From Schistocerca nitens (Eukaryota > Arthropoda > Insecta > Orthoptera > Acrididae), in NCBI RefSeq assembly GCF_023898315.1, contig NC_064616.1, positions 534,955,102-535,019,101 of the forward strand: 64,000 nt of DNA. Direction: 5' to 3'. The notes beneath the pieces were generated by a model. The model saw only the letters and a list, made by a program, of their open reading frames with translations, was not told the DNA's origin and made no database searches. A program made the translations under genes and the position numbers. Positions 44,896 through 56,709 of this stretch are shown here, piece after piece (the first letter of the stretch is position 1; every line of letters begins with the position of its first letter).

Positions 44896-47103
44896 TAAGG
44901 GTGTTGTTTATATTAATGAAGTAGTTAGTAATGCCAATGCTTACAAACTTCATAACTTTTCTAGCGAAGGTAGTATACATCATGTTGCTTTCATTCACTA
45001 GTCTGAGGGCATCACGCCTGACAACATGACAGAACAGCAGGAAATCAAATTTGTAGACAGTCTTTTTGAATGGGAAAACGTAACCATGGGGGACAGGAGC
45101 CAGTAACACATGTAAAACATTCCAAGAATTTGTTAGAGCATTCTTAAACCATTACTGGTCCAACAGTACACAAAACAGTATAAGAACAGAAATATCTGAA
45201 GCTAGGAACTTTGAAAACAGTGGCTGGGATAGTTATAAGGAGTTCTTTCAGCACTACTGGGAAAAGAACCAGTATTTAACTGATCCTTGACGTGAATCTG
45301 ACTTAGTAGAAATAGCAGTTCTTAATTTTCCAGTGTCTGTACAGGAGAAACTAATTCATGTCAACAAGAGTGAAGCTAACCACCTCATGTATATATTATA
45401 ACAGCTGGATGAGCTTTCTGACAACATAAAAGTGCCGGAAAGCTGGCATAAAAATAGGAATAGCACATCAAACAATAACAAGGAGCATGGTCGAATGGAG
45501 GAAGACAGACTTCATGATAGTAACTGTAGTCCATCTAGAAGGGGAAGAGGTGGATTTCAAAGGGGTTTTAGGACAGGAAATAACCATAATGGTAGCAGGG
45601 AATATTATAACAGCAATGAGCAGCAAATCAGACAGGTATGGTACCAAGTTGATGAACTGGTGCTAATTAAGTCCAGACCGACGTCCTCAAAAATCGGTTC
45701 AGAAACCAAGAAGTTCCATGAAACATATGAGGGTGCATATAGAACAATTAAATTGACGCAACCTAGTGCTGTGGAGGTGGCCAACCCAAAGACAGGACAG
45801 AGCAAAGGATTGTATAACATTGTTGATATCAAAAACTTTCATCAGAAACAAGGAAACGTCAGGGGGCAAAAGCACTCTTAGCATTGCTAGGTAGCTGAAA
45901 CTTACCAGGTACCCAAGTTAACTAACAGTTTACTTCCTTTATTTTCACACTGTTAGTTCTTCCCTCTTCATCATTCTGAACTAAAATCTGTCATCTGTTC
46001 TTCTTCTCTATTCAAGACAAAAAGATAAAATGATAGAAAAGAGACAAAAAAAGGGATCAATTGAAACAAAAGACATACTGACTGAATAGTTAAGCAGCCA
46101 GTCATAGACTAGACTTATGGATAACAAAGGTAACATGCATCTTAAAGTTTGCAAAAAAAAGTACAGAACCTATGCTATAAGATCTACAGTCAGCATCATT
46201 ACATGCAGGAGAACACTCTATAAACTACGAAAAGAAACTTTTTGCATAAGTTATGAAACACAAGGAAATTACATACACATATAAACAATTTGCTATATTT
46301 CTTTATTTAGCTAGCTTGCAGCTGGCACACAGGAACAGGACGATGGCAAACCAAGTAAGCAGAAACAATCAGAATTAACAATACGCAATGGTCTTGAGAC
46401 ACTTATATTAAACTTTATTAGCAACAATTCGTAGATGTTCTGTGAGTGATTATAAGCAATAATGAGGTTCCCGCTGCAATGCATATATATTTAGGCTAGG
46501 ATGAGTCCAGCTATATAAATGACAATGAAAGACTTTTGGATCGACCACAGAAGTCGACAACTCATATATGATGATAGGGAACAGGAAGGTAATAGGCGAC
46601 GTGAGAATCGGCCACACATTCCGCCGAAGCATTGCTATTAACTGTATCACGATGTAGAAATATTACCCACACAGCTAATGGACACAAGACATAAATCTCA
46701 CAGACAGTAATAAGTATTGAAGTACAAATACATAAATCACATGAGAAATGTTTGTTATATTCACAGCGTTTACATGTTTGAGCAGCAAAGTCCTTAATAA
46801 GTTTCGAGCGAAATAAAGCAACAGGATTTATTTCGCTATTTTTCTCTGTTATCATGATGTAGGGTATCTTCAGTTGTCTCAAAAGACCTGTGAACCTTGT
46901 TTCAATGCCTAGTTGAGTGTATTGAAAGAAATGAAAACAAAACATGAAGTACCGTATAAAATGAGAGCTATTCTGATATCATTTCGATTCTCAATATGTA
47001 GAAGTATAATAGCAGTGCATCAAGCACTGGTATAATCTTGAATGGAAGTGAACACTACCTAGGATGAGTCATGCCTGATGTATAACGGTGGCTGAAGGTG
47101 TAA

Positions 47104-47210
47104 TTGAAGGTAGAAAACATACCTCATCTAATTGAGGTGAGTAAAAATATAGATAATATGGGAGTTGCATTAAAACAGATACTTGAAATGTGGGTTGAAC
47201 AGGAAAAAAC
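47104..47210 (+). repeat. Internal repeat of the LTR element, second copy
   Basis: Partner of 44791-44895, placed in the 3' non-coding part of the element, far from any gag context. Confidence 0.85.
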
Positions 47211-47352
47211 ATTATCTATATTGTAAAACTACATAACATTTATGTATGAATTTTATGTAAGGACACTTTTATGCTGAAATGATTTAGAGTATTTCTAAGC
47301 TATGTGATAGTAAACAATATATATGGATGGCCTATTGCTGGCATAAGTAAAA

Positions 47353-47500
47353 AATTTTGTGTTAGTGGGTAAAAGTGGACGGCACTACGCCAATGTTAGA
47401 TAAAAAAAAATGTGAGTGTTATTGGGTAAAAGTGGATGGCGTTGCACTCATAGTAGATGGGAAATGTGTGATGTGTAAACATGGACGGCATTGCGCCGAC
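47353..47500 (+). repeat. Short tandem repeat, about three diverged units of ~60 bp
   Basis: Units share GGGTAAAAGTGGACGGC followed by a TTGCGCC-like end. Located upstream of the 3' LTR. Confidence 0.75.
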
Positions 47501-47960
47501 GGCATATATTATGTAGTTCCTATCATATATTAATATCAATAAGTGTAGTGAGTGTTTATGAGGAGATTTAATGGTTTACGTGTAGATGTTTATTGTTGAA
47601 TAACAAGACTACAGAACATTTAAAGGAAATATATAACCTGAAAATCATAAATGATATTTTTTTGCAAGAAGAAGTTTATAATGCAATGTGTGTTTAGTTA
47701 ACGTTTTTTGATAGAATTAACATGATAAAAATTATGTTTAGCAATAGGAAGTCGATGGTTATGGTAAATAGCGGTGTTATATTAGGAACAGCAACGTCTT
47801 AATTTTTTTTTAAGTTTCCATGAATGAGAGAGTAGGGGAGCCACTGAGAGATTGGAAAGTTCAATTTTTTACAAAATTTGGGGCAAAATTTTCTCATTTC
47901 CAATCTTGTTAGTTACCTTCGAGAACAGGCCAATTTTGGAAATCAGTGAATGAGGGGGAT

Positions 47961-48997
47961 GTGTGATATTCCTGGCTGTGGCCGCCAGTATTTTATTTTG
48001 CTAGAAGCAGCTTGATGCACTTGAAGTAGCATATGGTACAAAACTTGAGTGAGGTAAAAGTGACAGATGGTACAGTATGTACCAGTCCCATGGGATAGTC
48101 CACCAGTTGTACTGAACTGGCTTCTGATGGGTTGGCACTTTCGGGTGCTAGTCCCAAAAACGCCTAACTTTTCCTAGTAATAATTTGTATACTTTTCGTT
48201 GAATTTCACCCAGTTTTTAATAATACAATCTCTCATGGTTACCCAATGAGTGTATCGTTTTTGTTTATTAAATTTCACTAGTTTTGAGAAACATAAGAGT
48301 AACAATATTGCAACTGAAGTGCTTCAGGTTGCTTTGGCGCAACTGGGAGAAGAAGTACTTCGGCTGCGGTAGTCACTCTGTTTCGGGTGATCTGGAGCGC
48401 CGGACACGTACTTCTGTTTCGGGTGTTCTGTAGGGTCGGACACGTCTCAGTATCGTGTGTTACTCACATGTGAAATGTAATAGGCATTCTGTTTCGGGTC
48501 TTCTTCGGAGCCGGACATGCTGTACTCTACATTGGGTGTAACTTAGTTTTGAATATGTAATACTCACTCTGTCTAGTGTGTACCGGAGAGCCAGATATGT
48601 GTATCATACTTCGGAAGTTGGATGGAAAAGTTACCATAGAATTAAGAAAGCTGTGTCAACTGTTGGAAAAGACACTGTAAATGTATAAATATTTGGATAT
48701 TAAACAGGATACAACAATGAGAAGTGTCGCCTACCATCATTGTCAGTACTACAGATCTTGCACTCTGTAGATACAGAGACTAACCTGGGCCAGTGGCATC
48801 CCACAAAAAGGAAAATCACATATTCAAATTGACAGCATAGCAGCCTCTGTCGAAGTAGATCCCACGGCCGATGAGCTGTCTTCTGCGCTAGGGACACAAC
48901 TTTAGAAGACGACAGGTTGGTGGAAAGAACGATCAGAGACTCTTATTCAATCTCTCCAGCTTCCAGGCCTGACTTCCAAAGGGACACATAATTTATA
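47961..48997 (+). repeat. 3' LTR of the old LTR element
   Basis: The start is taken at TGTGATATTCC after a G-rich tract, by inference. The end is CACATAATTTATA, where similarity to the 5' LTR stops. It contains an internal series of TTCGGGT..TCT..GCCGGACACGT motifs (about 48380-48520). Confidence 0.7.
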
Positions 48998-49027
48998 ATA
49001 GGTACAACTAAAAGACATTACAAATTA

Positions 49028-49051
49028 GCTTTCGGCCACAGCCTTTATCAG
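49028..49051 (-). ncRNA. Hammerhead-like core, left arm
   Basis: Minus strand CTGATAA, helix GGC/GCC, then GAAAGC. One base differs from the CTGATGA core, which should abolish activity if this is a ribozyme relic. Confidence 0.25.
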
Positions 49052-49208
49052 AAAAGAAAACACACACACAAGCAAGCACACCTCACGAACATGCAGTTGC
49101 ACTCTGCAGTAGTTTGCACCAGAAAGGAGTCCGAGCTGCCACAGAAGGCAGTGATGTGTGTGTGAGGTGCGCTTGCTTATGTGAATGAACTTGTGTGTGT
49201 CTCCTTTT

Positions 49209-49232
49209 CTGATGAAGGCTGTGGATGAAAGC
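49209..49232 (+). ncRNA. Hammerhead-like core, right arm
   Basis: Plus strand CTGATGA, then AGGCTGTGGAT, then GAAAGC. The helix II pairing is weakened here compared with the left arm. Helices I and III were not found. Confidence 0.25.
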
Positions 49233-49269
49233 TAATGTGTAGCATCCTTTAGTTGTGCTGGTCTGCAAA

Positions 49270-51410
49270 TTACCATGTCAAATTTTTTGGTAAATAGCAA
49301 TCTATCGAAGAAGATCCATTTTCTGATGATACAATACAAACAGGAGAAGATATTATGTCAGCCATATCAGCAACAAGAAAAGAAAAATGGTGCAATCTTA
49401 TGACAGAACTTGATACAAAACAAAATAGCAGGAAGGCATGGCAACTGTTGAAGAACCTTAACAATGACCCATTGACCGCTCCCACAGTTATTTCTGATGT
49501 AACGTCTAATCAGATAACGCACCAATTATTGTTGAATGGGAAAATAAAGAAAAGATATGTAAACAAAAGACATCAAAGATTTCCTGAAGAGAACGACTAT
49601 ATTGGCACACGTTTCTCTCTGGGAGAATTAGAAATCGAAATACGCGCAATGAAGAAATAACAAAGCCGCTGGCTTAGATGACCTAAGAATGGAACAAGTA
49701 AAAACGTTCAGGCCAACGACTAAGAAGTGGATTCTAGACATCAAAGATTTGGAGAAAAAGCAAAATAGTGGCTCTGCTGAAACCTGGAAAACAGCCCACA
49801 GAAGCTAAAACTTCCGACCCATATCACTTCTGTGTCATCTTTATAAAGTCCTGGAAAGAATGATAGTTAATCGCATCTCAGCACATATTAAAAAAACACT
49901 GATAAGAGAGCAGGTGGGTTTTCGTCCAGGGAAGTCTTGTTGTGGACAGATCTTGCATTTGACACAATGTATAGAAGACGGTTACGAACGCAAACAGATA
50001 ACTGGTGTTGCATTCGTCTATCTCACTGCCGCCTATGACACCATCAACCATAATAAATTATTAGAAAAGACCTTTGCTGTTACAAAAAACTATCATCTGA
50101 CGCAATTTATGAGCTGTCTATTACAAAATAGACGCTTCTTTGTTGCTCTACAAAACAAAAGAAGTCGATGGAAGATACAGAATAATGGCATTCCACAAGG
50201 ACACTTCCATTGTTATATAATATTTATACCAATGACGAACCAATTGAACCTGTCACAAGATCTTTCAACTATGCAGATGATACAGCAGTTGCTGCCCAAG
50301 GAAGAACCTTTAAGCAGGTGGAAGAAAAACTAACTACAGGTCTTCAAACACTATCTGCCTATTATCTCAATTACTTGAAACCAAATCCCTCTAAAGCACA
50401 AGTGTGTGCTTTCCATTTACGGAACAGAGAGGCTAGAAAGAACCTAAGCATCACCTGGAGAGGACAACAACTGACCAACTGCGATACCCCAAAATACCTG
50501 GGGGTAAAGCTAGACCGTTCCCTCACCTTCAAAGTCCGTTGCAAGGACACAAAAATGAAAGTATCTGCTAGGAACAACATCATTCGTAAACTGACAGGTA
50601 ACAATTGGGGTGCACGACCAGATGTTCTTCGCACATCTGCATTGTCCCTATGCTTTTCAGCTGCTGAATATGCAGCACCCGTGTGGCTGAACTCCAGCCA
50701 TGCCAAACAAGTGGGCATTGCCCTTAAAGAAACAGGATGCATTGTCACTGGCTGCTTGCGGGCAACTCCTATTAATAAAATATATCATCTCATGGGCATA
50801 GCACTTCCATAAATCAGAAGAAGAACAGCACCAGAAAAAAGAGGAGCGGAAACTGGGGACAGATTCAAGGCACCCCTTGTTCGGATGTGAATACCAGCAT
50901 CCAAGATTAAGAGCAAGAAAGAGTATCCTCTGTTCAACAGAACCACTTTTAACGTTACTTGCAAATCGTTGAATACAGTTTTGGCGTAACTCACCATCAG
51001 AGAGGCACTGGAACAGCCCTAAAGAAGAACTTGCTAAAGGACGTCACCTCCTATACATAACATGGAAGGTCCTCAACAGGCTGAGAACTGGTGTATCCCG
51101 ATGCAAGATCAATTTGAAGAAATGGGGTTTCTCCCCAGGAGATGAACTAGGCAAATGTGGCGAACAGCAAGATCACCAACACCTGCTCAACTGTAGAAAC
51201 CTCCCAGCCCCATGGACGATCTGGTTATCGCCAATGATACAGCAGTTCAAACAACAGGATTTTTGATATCATTTGGAATTTAATCAAGCACTTATACTGT
51301 TTGTAAATTGATGTCATATGGAGTTTAATCATGTACTTATATTGTGTGTAAATTGCTGTCTATCGGCTATATATGTATGTTATGTTCTGGACACGAGTAA
51401 ATAAAAAGCA
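49270..51410 (+). mobile_element. Non-LTR retrotransposon (Jockey-group LINE), 5'-truncated
   Basis: Contains the linker after the endonuclease, the RT and a 3' end with AATAAA near 51401. It begins within the linker, so the endonuclease is absent. The clade is not certain; the RT wording fits Jockey-superfamily elements common in insects and other invertebrates. Confidence 0.75.
49350..50812 (+). pseudogene. RT pseudogene of the Jockey-group LINE
   Basis: The linker is RKAWQLLKNLNNDP near 49430. RT signals in order: NFRPISLLCHLYKVLER near 49810, EQVGFRPGKSCCGQILHLTQ near 49910, VAFVYLTAAYDTINHNKLLE near 50010 (first catalytic D; Y replaces the usual D two residues after FV), NNGIPQG near 50180, FNYADDTAVAAQGRTFKQVE near 50270 (catalytic ADD) and KYLGVKLDRSLTFK near 50490. 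The thumb continues to IALP and a stop at 50812. Breaks: frameshifts near 49660 and 50210, plus a stop near 49810. A further decayed stretch to about 51240 may be the C-terminus (CGEQQDHQHLLNC). Confidence 0.8.
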
Positions 51411-51704
51411 ATCTATGGTTTCCTTACATTTTTGAATCACCTGAAATGACATATGTGAGATATAATAAAGATGATGACCAATCATTAGGCTCTCAAACTA
51501 CTTGTGCAGTGGTTCCCAGCCGTTTCTAGTCCTGTGGAGTTATTTTAAAAATGTTTTTGTATGGCAGAGGGCATTCAGCTTGCTTTATATCTCACATGTT
51601 AATTGTGTTTGAGTGGTGATGCAAAGGAGGGAATGAAGAAGAGATTCAGATGCTATTTGTTTTACAATAGTAGTTGCAAAAATCCTCGCAGATGTGTACA
51701 GAAA
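51411..51704. other. Short unassigned spacer
   Basis: No signal is seen between the LINE end and the mariner-type inverted repeat. Confidence 0.4.
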
Positions 51705-51706
51705 TA

Positions 51707-53061
51707 CAGGGTGAGCACAAAGTTTTGAACTGATTATAACAATTTATTACAGAATAAGCATTTGGCTTAATAATTTACATTTGATGCCATTACGTAGGTT
51801 AGTGTTACTAGCTTTTTTTAAGATCACTTACATTAGTAAACCTCAACGTGTGCTCCCTTGGTAGCTCGGAGAATGTCGAGGCGGTATTCCAGTTCCCGCC
51901 AGGTGTTTCGTAACATGTGTTCTGTCACAGTACCCACAGCAGCTTGTATCCTAGCCTTTAGTTCGTTGATGTCAGCAACTGGTGAGACGAAGACTCTGTC
52001 CTTGATATAGTCCCAGAAAAAAAGTAAAGGGGCGTAATGTTTGGAGAGCGGGTTGGCCAGTGTGTTCGACCATTCCTTCCAATCCACCGATCCAGAAATG
52101 TTTCATCCCGGATATCATGTACTATCAAAGCCTAGTAGGGGGGGGGGGGGGGGGGTGCTCCACCTTGCTCGAAAATTATCCATGGTTGTATGGTTGATAT
52201 TCTTCTAACTGTGGGGCAATGAACTGTTGCCAAATGTCTAAGTAAATGTTAGCAGTAATGGATTTTTCCACGAAGAAAAATGGCCCAAAACCTTGTTATG
52301 CGTGAGGTCGCACCAAACATTCACTTTTTTGCTGTCTTTCTGTAACTGTACAGTAGCATGTGGAGACTCTGAACCCCATATATGGACATTATGACTATTT
52401 ACCATTCCACTGACATGAAAGATGGATTCATCAGTAAAGCATATGGGATTTAAGTAATTGTTAGTGCCATCAATTCTGTTGAGCATCTCAGTTGCGAATT
52501 CTGCACATGTCATCAAATCATTCGGTTGCAAGGACTGCACAATTTGCACTTTGTGAGCATGCAACCTAAGCCTTTCATGAAGAATTCTCACCACACTTGC
52601 TTGCGGAATTTGAAGTTCATGTGATGCTTGACGCGTTGATTTAGACAGACTTCATTGAGATGATTGCCAAACATGATCAACAGTTGTCATCACTCACACG
52701 AGGCCTGCCACGATCTTCAATGCTGCCTGTTTCATTAAATGTTGCATACCTTTGCTTTATTTATTTAACGTCAGGGGGGCTGCGTCCATAAGAAGCCCAA
52801 AATTTACACTGAACACTGATGGGTGATTTCGTTTCGTGAAACCAAAGCACATATTGCGCTTTCTCCTGCTTCGACGCCATTTTGCCAGCAACTAACATGA
52901 CCTAACAGAGTGCGTCAGTGTTGTTGAGCACTAGAACCATCTAATGGTCACAACAACTAGTAACACTAACCTATGTAACGGCATCAAATGTAACTTATTA
53001 TTTCAAACAGTTATCTTGTTATAAATTTTTATAATCAGGACAAGACTTTGTGCTCACCCTG
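51707..53061 (-). mobile_element. Mariner-type DNA transposon, complete length (1355 bp)
   Basis: It is flanked by TA (51705-51706 and 53062-53063). The terminal inverted repeats are at least 40 bp: CAGGGTGAGCACAAAGTTTT on the left and the reverse complement of AAGACTTTGTGCTCACCCTG on the right, continuing through CTGATTATAA on both sides. One transposase pseudogene lies on the minus strand. A G-run at 52138-52156 (poly-C on the coding strand) sits where the second catalytic block should be. Confidence 0.92.
51833..52880 (-). pseudogene. Mariner-type transposase pseudogene
   Basis: Minus strand. The N-terminal HTH region lies near 52600-52880 in broken frames. An open block (52238-52594) has VRILHERLRLHAHKVQIVQ, the first catalytic D in ICFTDESIFHVSGMVNSHNV, then HIWGSESPH and KVNVWCDLTHNKV. 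The QQDGAPPH-type second block cannot be read; a poly-C tract and unrelated bases take its place. After it come FLDRWIGRNG, then LLFFWDYIKDRVFVSPVADI (third acidic block, degraded) and ELEYRLDILRATKGAHVE near the end (51833-52087). It is inactive. Confidence 0.85.
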
Positions 53062-53063
53062 TA

Positions 53064-53290
53064 CTAGGGATCTCTGAAGCAAAGCCTCAGAACCACTGCT
53101 CCAGTAAAAACTTTTGCCCATCAAAAACTTTTGTGGCATGTTGCTTTAGTAATTTTATGCATCTGTGTGTTTTAAAATGTTGCCAAATGCAATGCCTCTA
53201 AACCCAGACAAACCACTTCATGACCGTTGCCTGAATCAAGTGAAAGTTGAATAATGTGTATGAGGCAAATATGCATTACAAGAAGAAAAT
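53064..53290. other. Unassigned spacer before the candidate exon
   Basis: If the next feature is a real exon, this would be intron that contains the mariner-type element. Confidence 0.3.
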
Positions 53291-53305
53291 AAAATTCTTC
53301 AACAG

Positions 53306-53481
53306 GCAAACTGCCATCTGATGAAGATATTTTGAAGGTACTGCAGAACATACAGGAAGAGACTATTTCTGTGCTTAAAGGCATACCAGAAATAAATGAA
53401 CAGTTGCTGGCTTTCCAGTTTGCTGAGACTACAGGTCTAGAAAGTTCGGCTCAGCCAGAAGATCTTTACACTAACGCATAA
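53306..53481 (+). CDS. Candidate terminal exon of an unknown host gene
   Basis: After a plausible 3' splice site (TTCTTCAACAG, 53295-53305), a frame of about 58 codons runs to TAA at 53479-53481. The peptide begins KLPSDEDILKVLQNIQEET, continues ISVLKGIPEINEQLLAF and ends QPEDLYTNA. It has no resemblance to the transposon proteins here, is rich in Glu, Leu and Gln, and reads like a helical host protein tail. An ATTAAA lies 10 bases after the stop (53491). I do not recognise the protein. The open frame is short, so chance or a fragment of an unknown element remains possible. Confidence 0.3.
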
Positions 53482-53556
53482 CTTTTATTCATTAAAGCAT
53501 ATGATTAGGTAAGGCCTACATTTGACACATGCTTTCCACAGCCAAGAACAATAACT

Positions 53557-53640
53557 GTTTCTACATCTACATGAGTACTGGCAATTCACAATTAAGTGAG
53601 TAGCAGAGGTTTCATCAAACCACCTTTGAGTAAATGGTAC
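53557..53640 (+). repeat. Fragment of a dispersed repeat
   Basis: TCTACATCTACATGAGTACT and AGTAGCAGAGGTTTCATC followed by AAACCACCTT resemble a repeat I recall from orthopteran sequences (CTACATCTACAT, then GGCAGAGGGTTCATCGAACCA). It is too short to assign to a family with confidence. Confidence 0.5.
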
Positions 53641-55488
53641 CAAAGTGCGGATGGGGCTCCTGATTTCACAAGTGAGCCCTTTGAGGTTTTGAAAGTGAAA
53701 CCTACCTTAGGTGATTCAGATTTTTCTGTCCTTTGCAGTCCAATAATGGATGAGATATCAATATGATAAAATGTTGAGTTTGACGGCCGTTGATACTTCG
53801 GTTATGTTGATATGGGATTTGGTATTGATTCAGACTGTTTGCCAGTAGCAAAAGAGGCAATGGTGTTCATGCTTAAGTTTTGAGGTTTGAACTGTTTCAG
53901 TAATTTTGTATGAAATGTTTCAATCATTTTGTGTTCAGTTTCTAGACAATTTTTTGTTTTTTTTTTATTATTATTTAGTTCATCTGTTAGGAGTTGTTCA
54001 AATGTTGATGTGTCAAAGTTTAGATATAGTGGTCTCTGTGTAATAAACTTTTGAGGTTTTTATTTAAGTTTCATTCTGGTTAGGTAGTCGTCTGTATCTG
54101 CTATGGCTCCCTTTCCAACTTTTAACATCCATAATTTCCTTGTAACAGGGGAAATGAAATCACTACATGGCCACTTTGGAACATACCATTGTATGTGTTT
54201 GCTGATCTCCATGTCTTCTGTTGAGTAATTTTTATCGTAAAATGGGTGGACATATGATTTTGAGATTATAGGTTTTGCAAAGTCCAATTAACCTTTTCTC
54301 ATTGTTGTTGATCTACTTATGTGCATGAAAACTGCCAGTTATTTTCTGTACTTTTTTCTCTGTCATTAATTGTCTAGAACTGTGTATGAATATGACTGGA
54401 AATGTTACAAATTTTGTGTGTTGCTGTACTGTTATTTTTTTGTGAGAAGTGATATTACAATTTAGTGACAAAGAACTAGATAATTTTATATTTCAAATAA
54501 AATTTGCATTTAAGAGCATACCCTAGTTTTCCTTGAAATTTTTTTTTACAAATTTCATAGCTGAATATCTGTGCTTTATTGAGTGTAAAGGCAAGTTAAA
54601 ATTCTGGTTGATATGTACAATGGAATCACAGAAGTTCTGTTCTGTGGATTAGCCTCTGCGTGCACAGCCCATTCGTCCTTGGAAGTCCAAAGGACATCTG
54701 GTGATACAAAATTTATTTTAGTACAAATATTTAATAGCATTAAATCTGTAGCAACAATTTTTGTGCAGTACTGTACTATTCCAAATAAAAAGCAACTCTT
54801 AAGTAGGGAACATCAAAAATTGTGGAGCTTGGTTGTGTCATAACTGAAAAAGTCTTTTTCTGTGTTTACTGTGAATTACTTATGGCTGACAGTTTCATTT
54901 AATTTAAAATGAGAGTAACAGTTTGGTCACTATCCCACAATGTAAGCCATGCCTAATGAATTAGATTTTGCATTAAGAAATAATAAATAAACTGTCTGAA
55001 ATGTGGGTAGCCCTCCTTGAAAGTATGCTGTATCAAAATACGTACTCAGAAACAATTGTCAATTACACATATGAACTAAGAGGGCAAGCACCACCCATTG
55101 ATTTAACCAAGAAACTCACTACCTTGGCTCCACAGCATGACAGACTACCATGCTTCAATCGGTGGCCGTGCTTATCACAGGTAGCAGCAGATCCACATTT
55201 TTTAACCTCCACAAAACTAGCCCGTTCAACATGCAGTTAGTGTTGGCGTGCTGTGAGTAAAATAGTGTGAGGGATTGAAAGTGTATCACAGAGAAGCAAT
55301 GTGTATCTTTGTTTGTACATGCACTGACTAAAATGCCACACATCTACACTAATGAAGAATATGTACATGTGGTGCATGTTTACAGCTGCTGACCACGTAC
55401 TTCAACAACCTGTGCAAAGATATAAAGAATCTGTATGACTGGAACCTCAGCTCGATAGTAAGTTGCAATATATATTATGATTAACAAA

Positions 55489-55490
<2 letters not shown>
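53641..55490. other. AT-rich stretch, nothing recognised
   Basis: Short open frames have no motif. It could be the 3' untranslated region and downstream flank of the candidate exon. Confidence 0.5.

Positions 55491-55556
<66 letters not shown>
55491..55556. repeat. (TA)n microsatellite
   Basis: A TA run bordering a Penelope-associated repeat, as at 7135-7187. Confidence 0.95.
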
Positions 55557-55558
<2 letters not shown>

Positions 55559-56246
55559 CCTACGTGGAATGTTTCCCTCTATTATAACCATATCATTAAT
55601 TTGAACCCAACAATTACGTTTGTTATTGTCGCTGTTGGATTTCGAAATCTTTCCTGTCGTCTTATTTTCTCTTTATTTTCTCTTTCTGTTTTTACCAGTA
55701 GTCTCACTTTGTATTCACCTTCCCCTTTTTACCGTAATCTACTATACAATTTTATCCCGCCTATATATACTCAATAATACGTAACCCACTTCCAAACCAT
55801 AACCAAAAATATTTTATTTTCCGCTTTCAACACTACCGCTGCTATAAAATCCACCGTTTCTAGTTCAATAACAGCTGCTTTCACGTATTAAACAACCATT
55901 TCGGCCAGCTCTAATAACTTTCACTTTATTTCCACTTCCTGGTCTTTAAATATGTCTGCTTGTGTCTGTATATGTGTGGATGGATATGTGTGTGTGTGCG
56001 AGTGTATACCCGTCCTTTTTTCCCCCTAAGGTAAGTCTTTCCGCTCCCGGGATTGGAATGACTCCTTACCCTCTCCCTTAAAACCCACATCCTTTTGTCT
56101 TTCCCTCTCCTTCCCTCTTTCCTGATGAGGCAACAGTTTGTTGCGAAAGCTTGAATTTTGTGTGTATGTTTGTGTTTGTTTGTGTGTCTGTCGACCTGCC
56201 AGCACTTTCATTTGGTAAGTCACATTATCTTTGTTTTTAGATATAA
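55557..56246 (+). mobile_element. Penelope-associated repeat, longer copy
   Basis: It begins CCCTACGTGGAATGTTTCCC and runs through a CT-rich, non-coding body to TGTGTGTGGATGGATATGTG-like blocks, CCTGATGAGGCAACAG and a GGTAAGTCACATTATC end, closing at TTTGTTTTTAGATAT. In the other copy (8975-9075) the block after TTTTTAGATAT is the ACGTGGAATGTTTCCC block. Here that block stands at the start, so this copy is circularly permuted relative to it, like a cut from a head-to-tail array. Confidence 0.7.
56122..56150 (+). ncRNA. Hammerhead-ribozyme-like core, plus-strand copy
   Basis: CTGATGA, then helix GCAAC/GTTGC with a five-base loop, then GAAAGC. It is identical to the core at 7312-7340 (minus). 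Flanking helices I and III are not evident by eye. Confidence 0.35.
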
Positions 56247-56709
56247 AATTTATAATTCCATTCATCTATCAAATATGATGTTTCTTTTTTAAAAAATTTC
56301 AAATTTGATGCTCATAAAGGGAGCCTTTGGCGTCAGTATATTGTATGGGAACATTTATTTGAAATTTCAGTCTATTTCATATTGTCTGTGATATTTTGGA
56401 AATCTGTTTGTATCACCGACTTTTAAGAATCTCAATTGTCCTATCCAATTCAAATTGCCTCTTTCATCAGTAACTGGCCGATATTCCAGTATTTTGAATT
56501 ATTTGGTCAAGAAAAATTCCTTCCAAAATTATGTTGAAAAATATATATAATACATTCATTTCTGTAGATTATGTTCATATTCTGAATATTGTTTTCTTGG
56601 TAGATGTTTACTCAGGCTTGCAGTGATCAGAAAGTTGTATTGCTTTTGTATGATTGTTGAAGAAACGTTGTTGTAGAATGCAAATACTTCAGGATTAAGT
56701 GAGATCACT
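56247..56709. other. Unassigned AT-rich stretch
   Basis: No signal is seen. Confidence 0.4.

Larger units (their letters stand above)
42081..48997 (+). mobile_element. Old LTR retrotransposon, probably Ty3/Gypsy, internally reduced
   Basis: Two LTR-like copies (42081-42824 and 47961-48997) flank a 5.1-kb interior. Visible parts: a leader with a TGGCATCTCCTTG primer-site candidate just after the 5' LTR, a gag-like region rich in Glu, Lys and coiled coil (about 43490-45430), a basic Arg/Gly stretch, and the C-terminal tail of an integrase (about 45640-45850, QVWYQVDELVLIKSRP). Protease, RT and RNase H are not seen. AGTGAATGAGGGGGATG just before 47961 is a polypurine-tract candidate. Two SINEs sit inside. 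The LTRs differ at roughly one base in eight by eye, so it is old. It is broken in many places. Confidence 0.75.
48999..49266. mobile_element. Inverted-repeat element with hammerhead-like cores in both arms
   Basis: The left arm (AGGTACAACTAAAAGACATT, then TTAGCTTTCGGCCACAGCC) is the inverted match of the right arm (GGCTGTGGATGAAAGCTAAT, then CTTTTAGTTGTGCTGG). The centre is CA/TG-rich and non-coding. The overall plan resembles the Penelope-associated repeats at 7188 and 55557. It lies just after the 3' LTR, and a LINE begins right after it. Confidence 0.75.
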
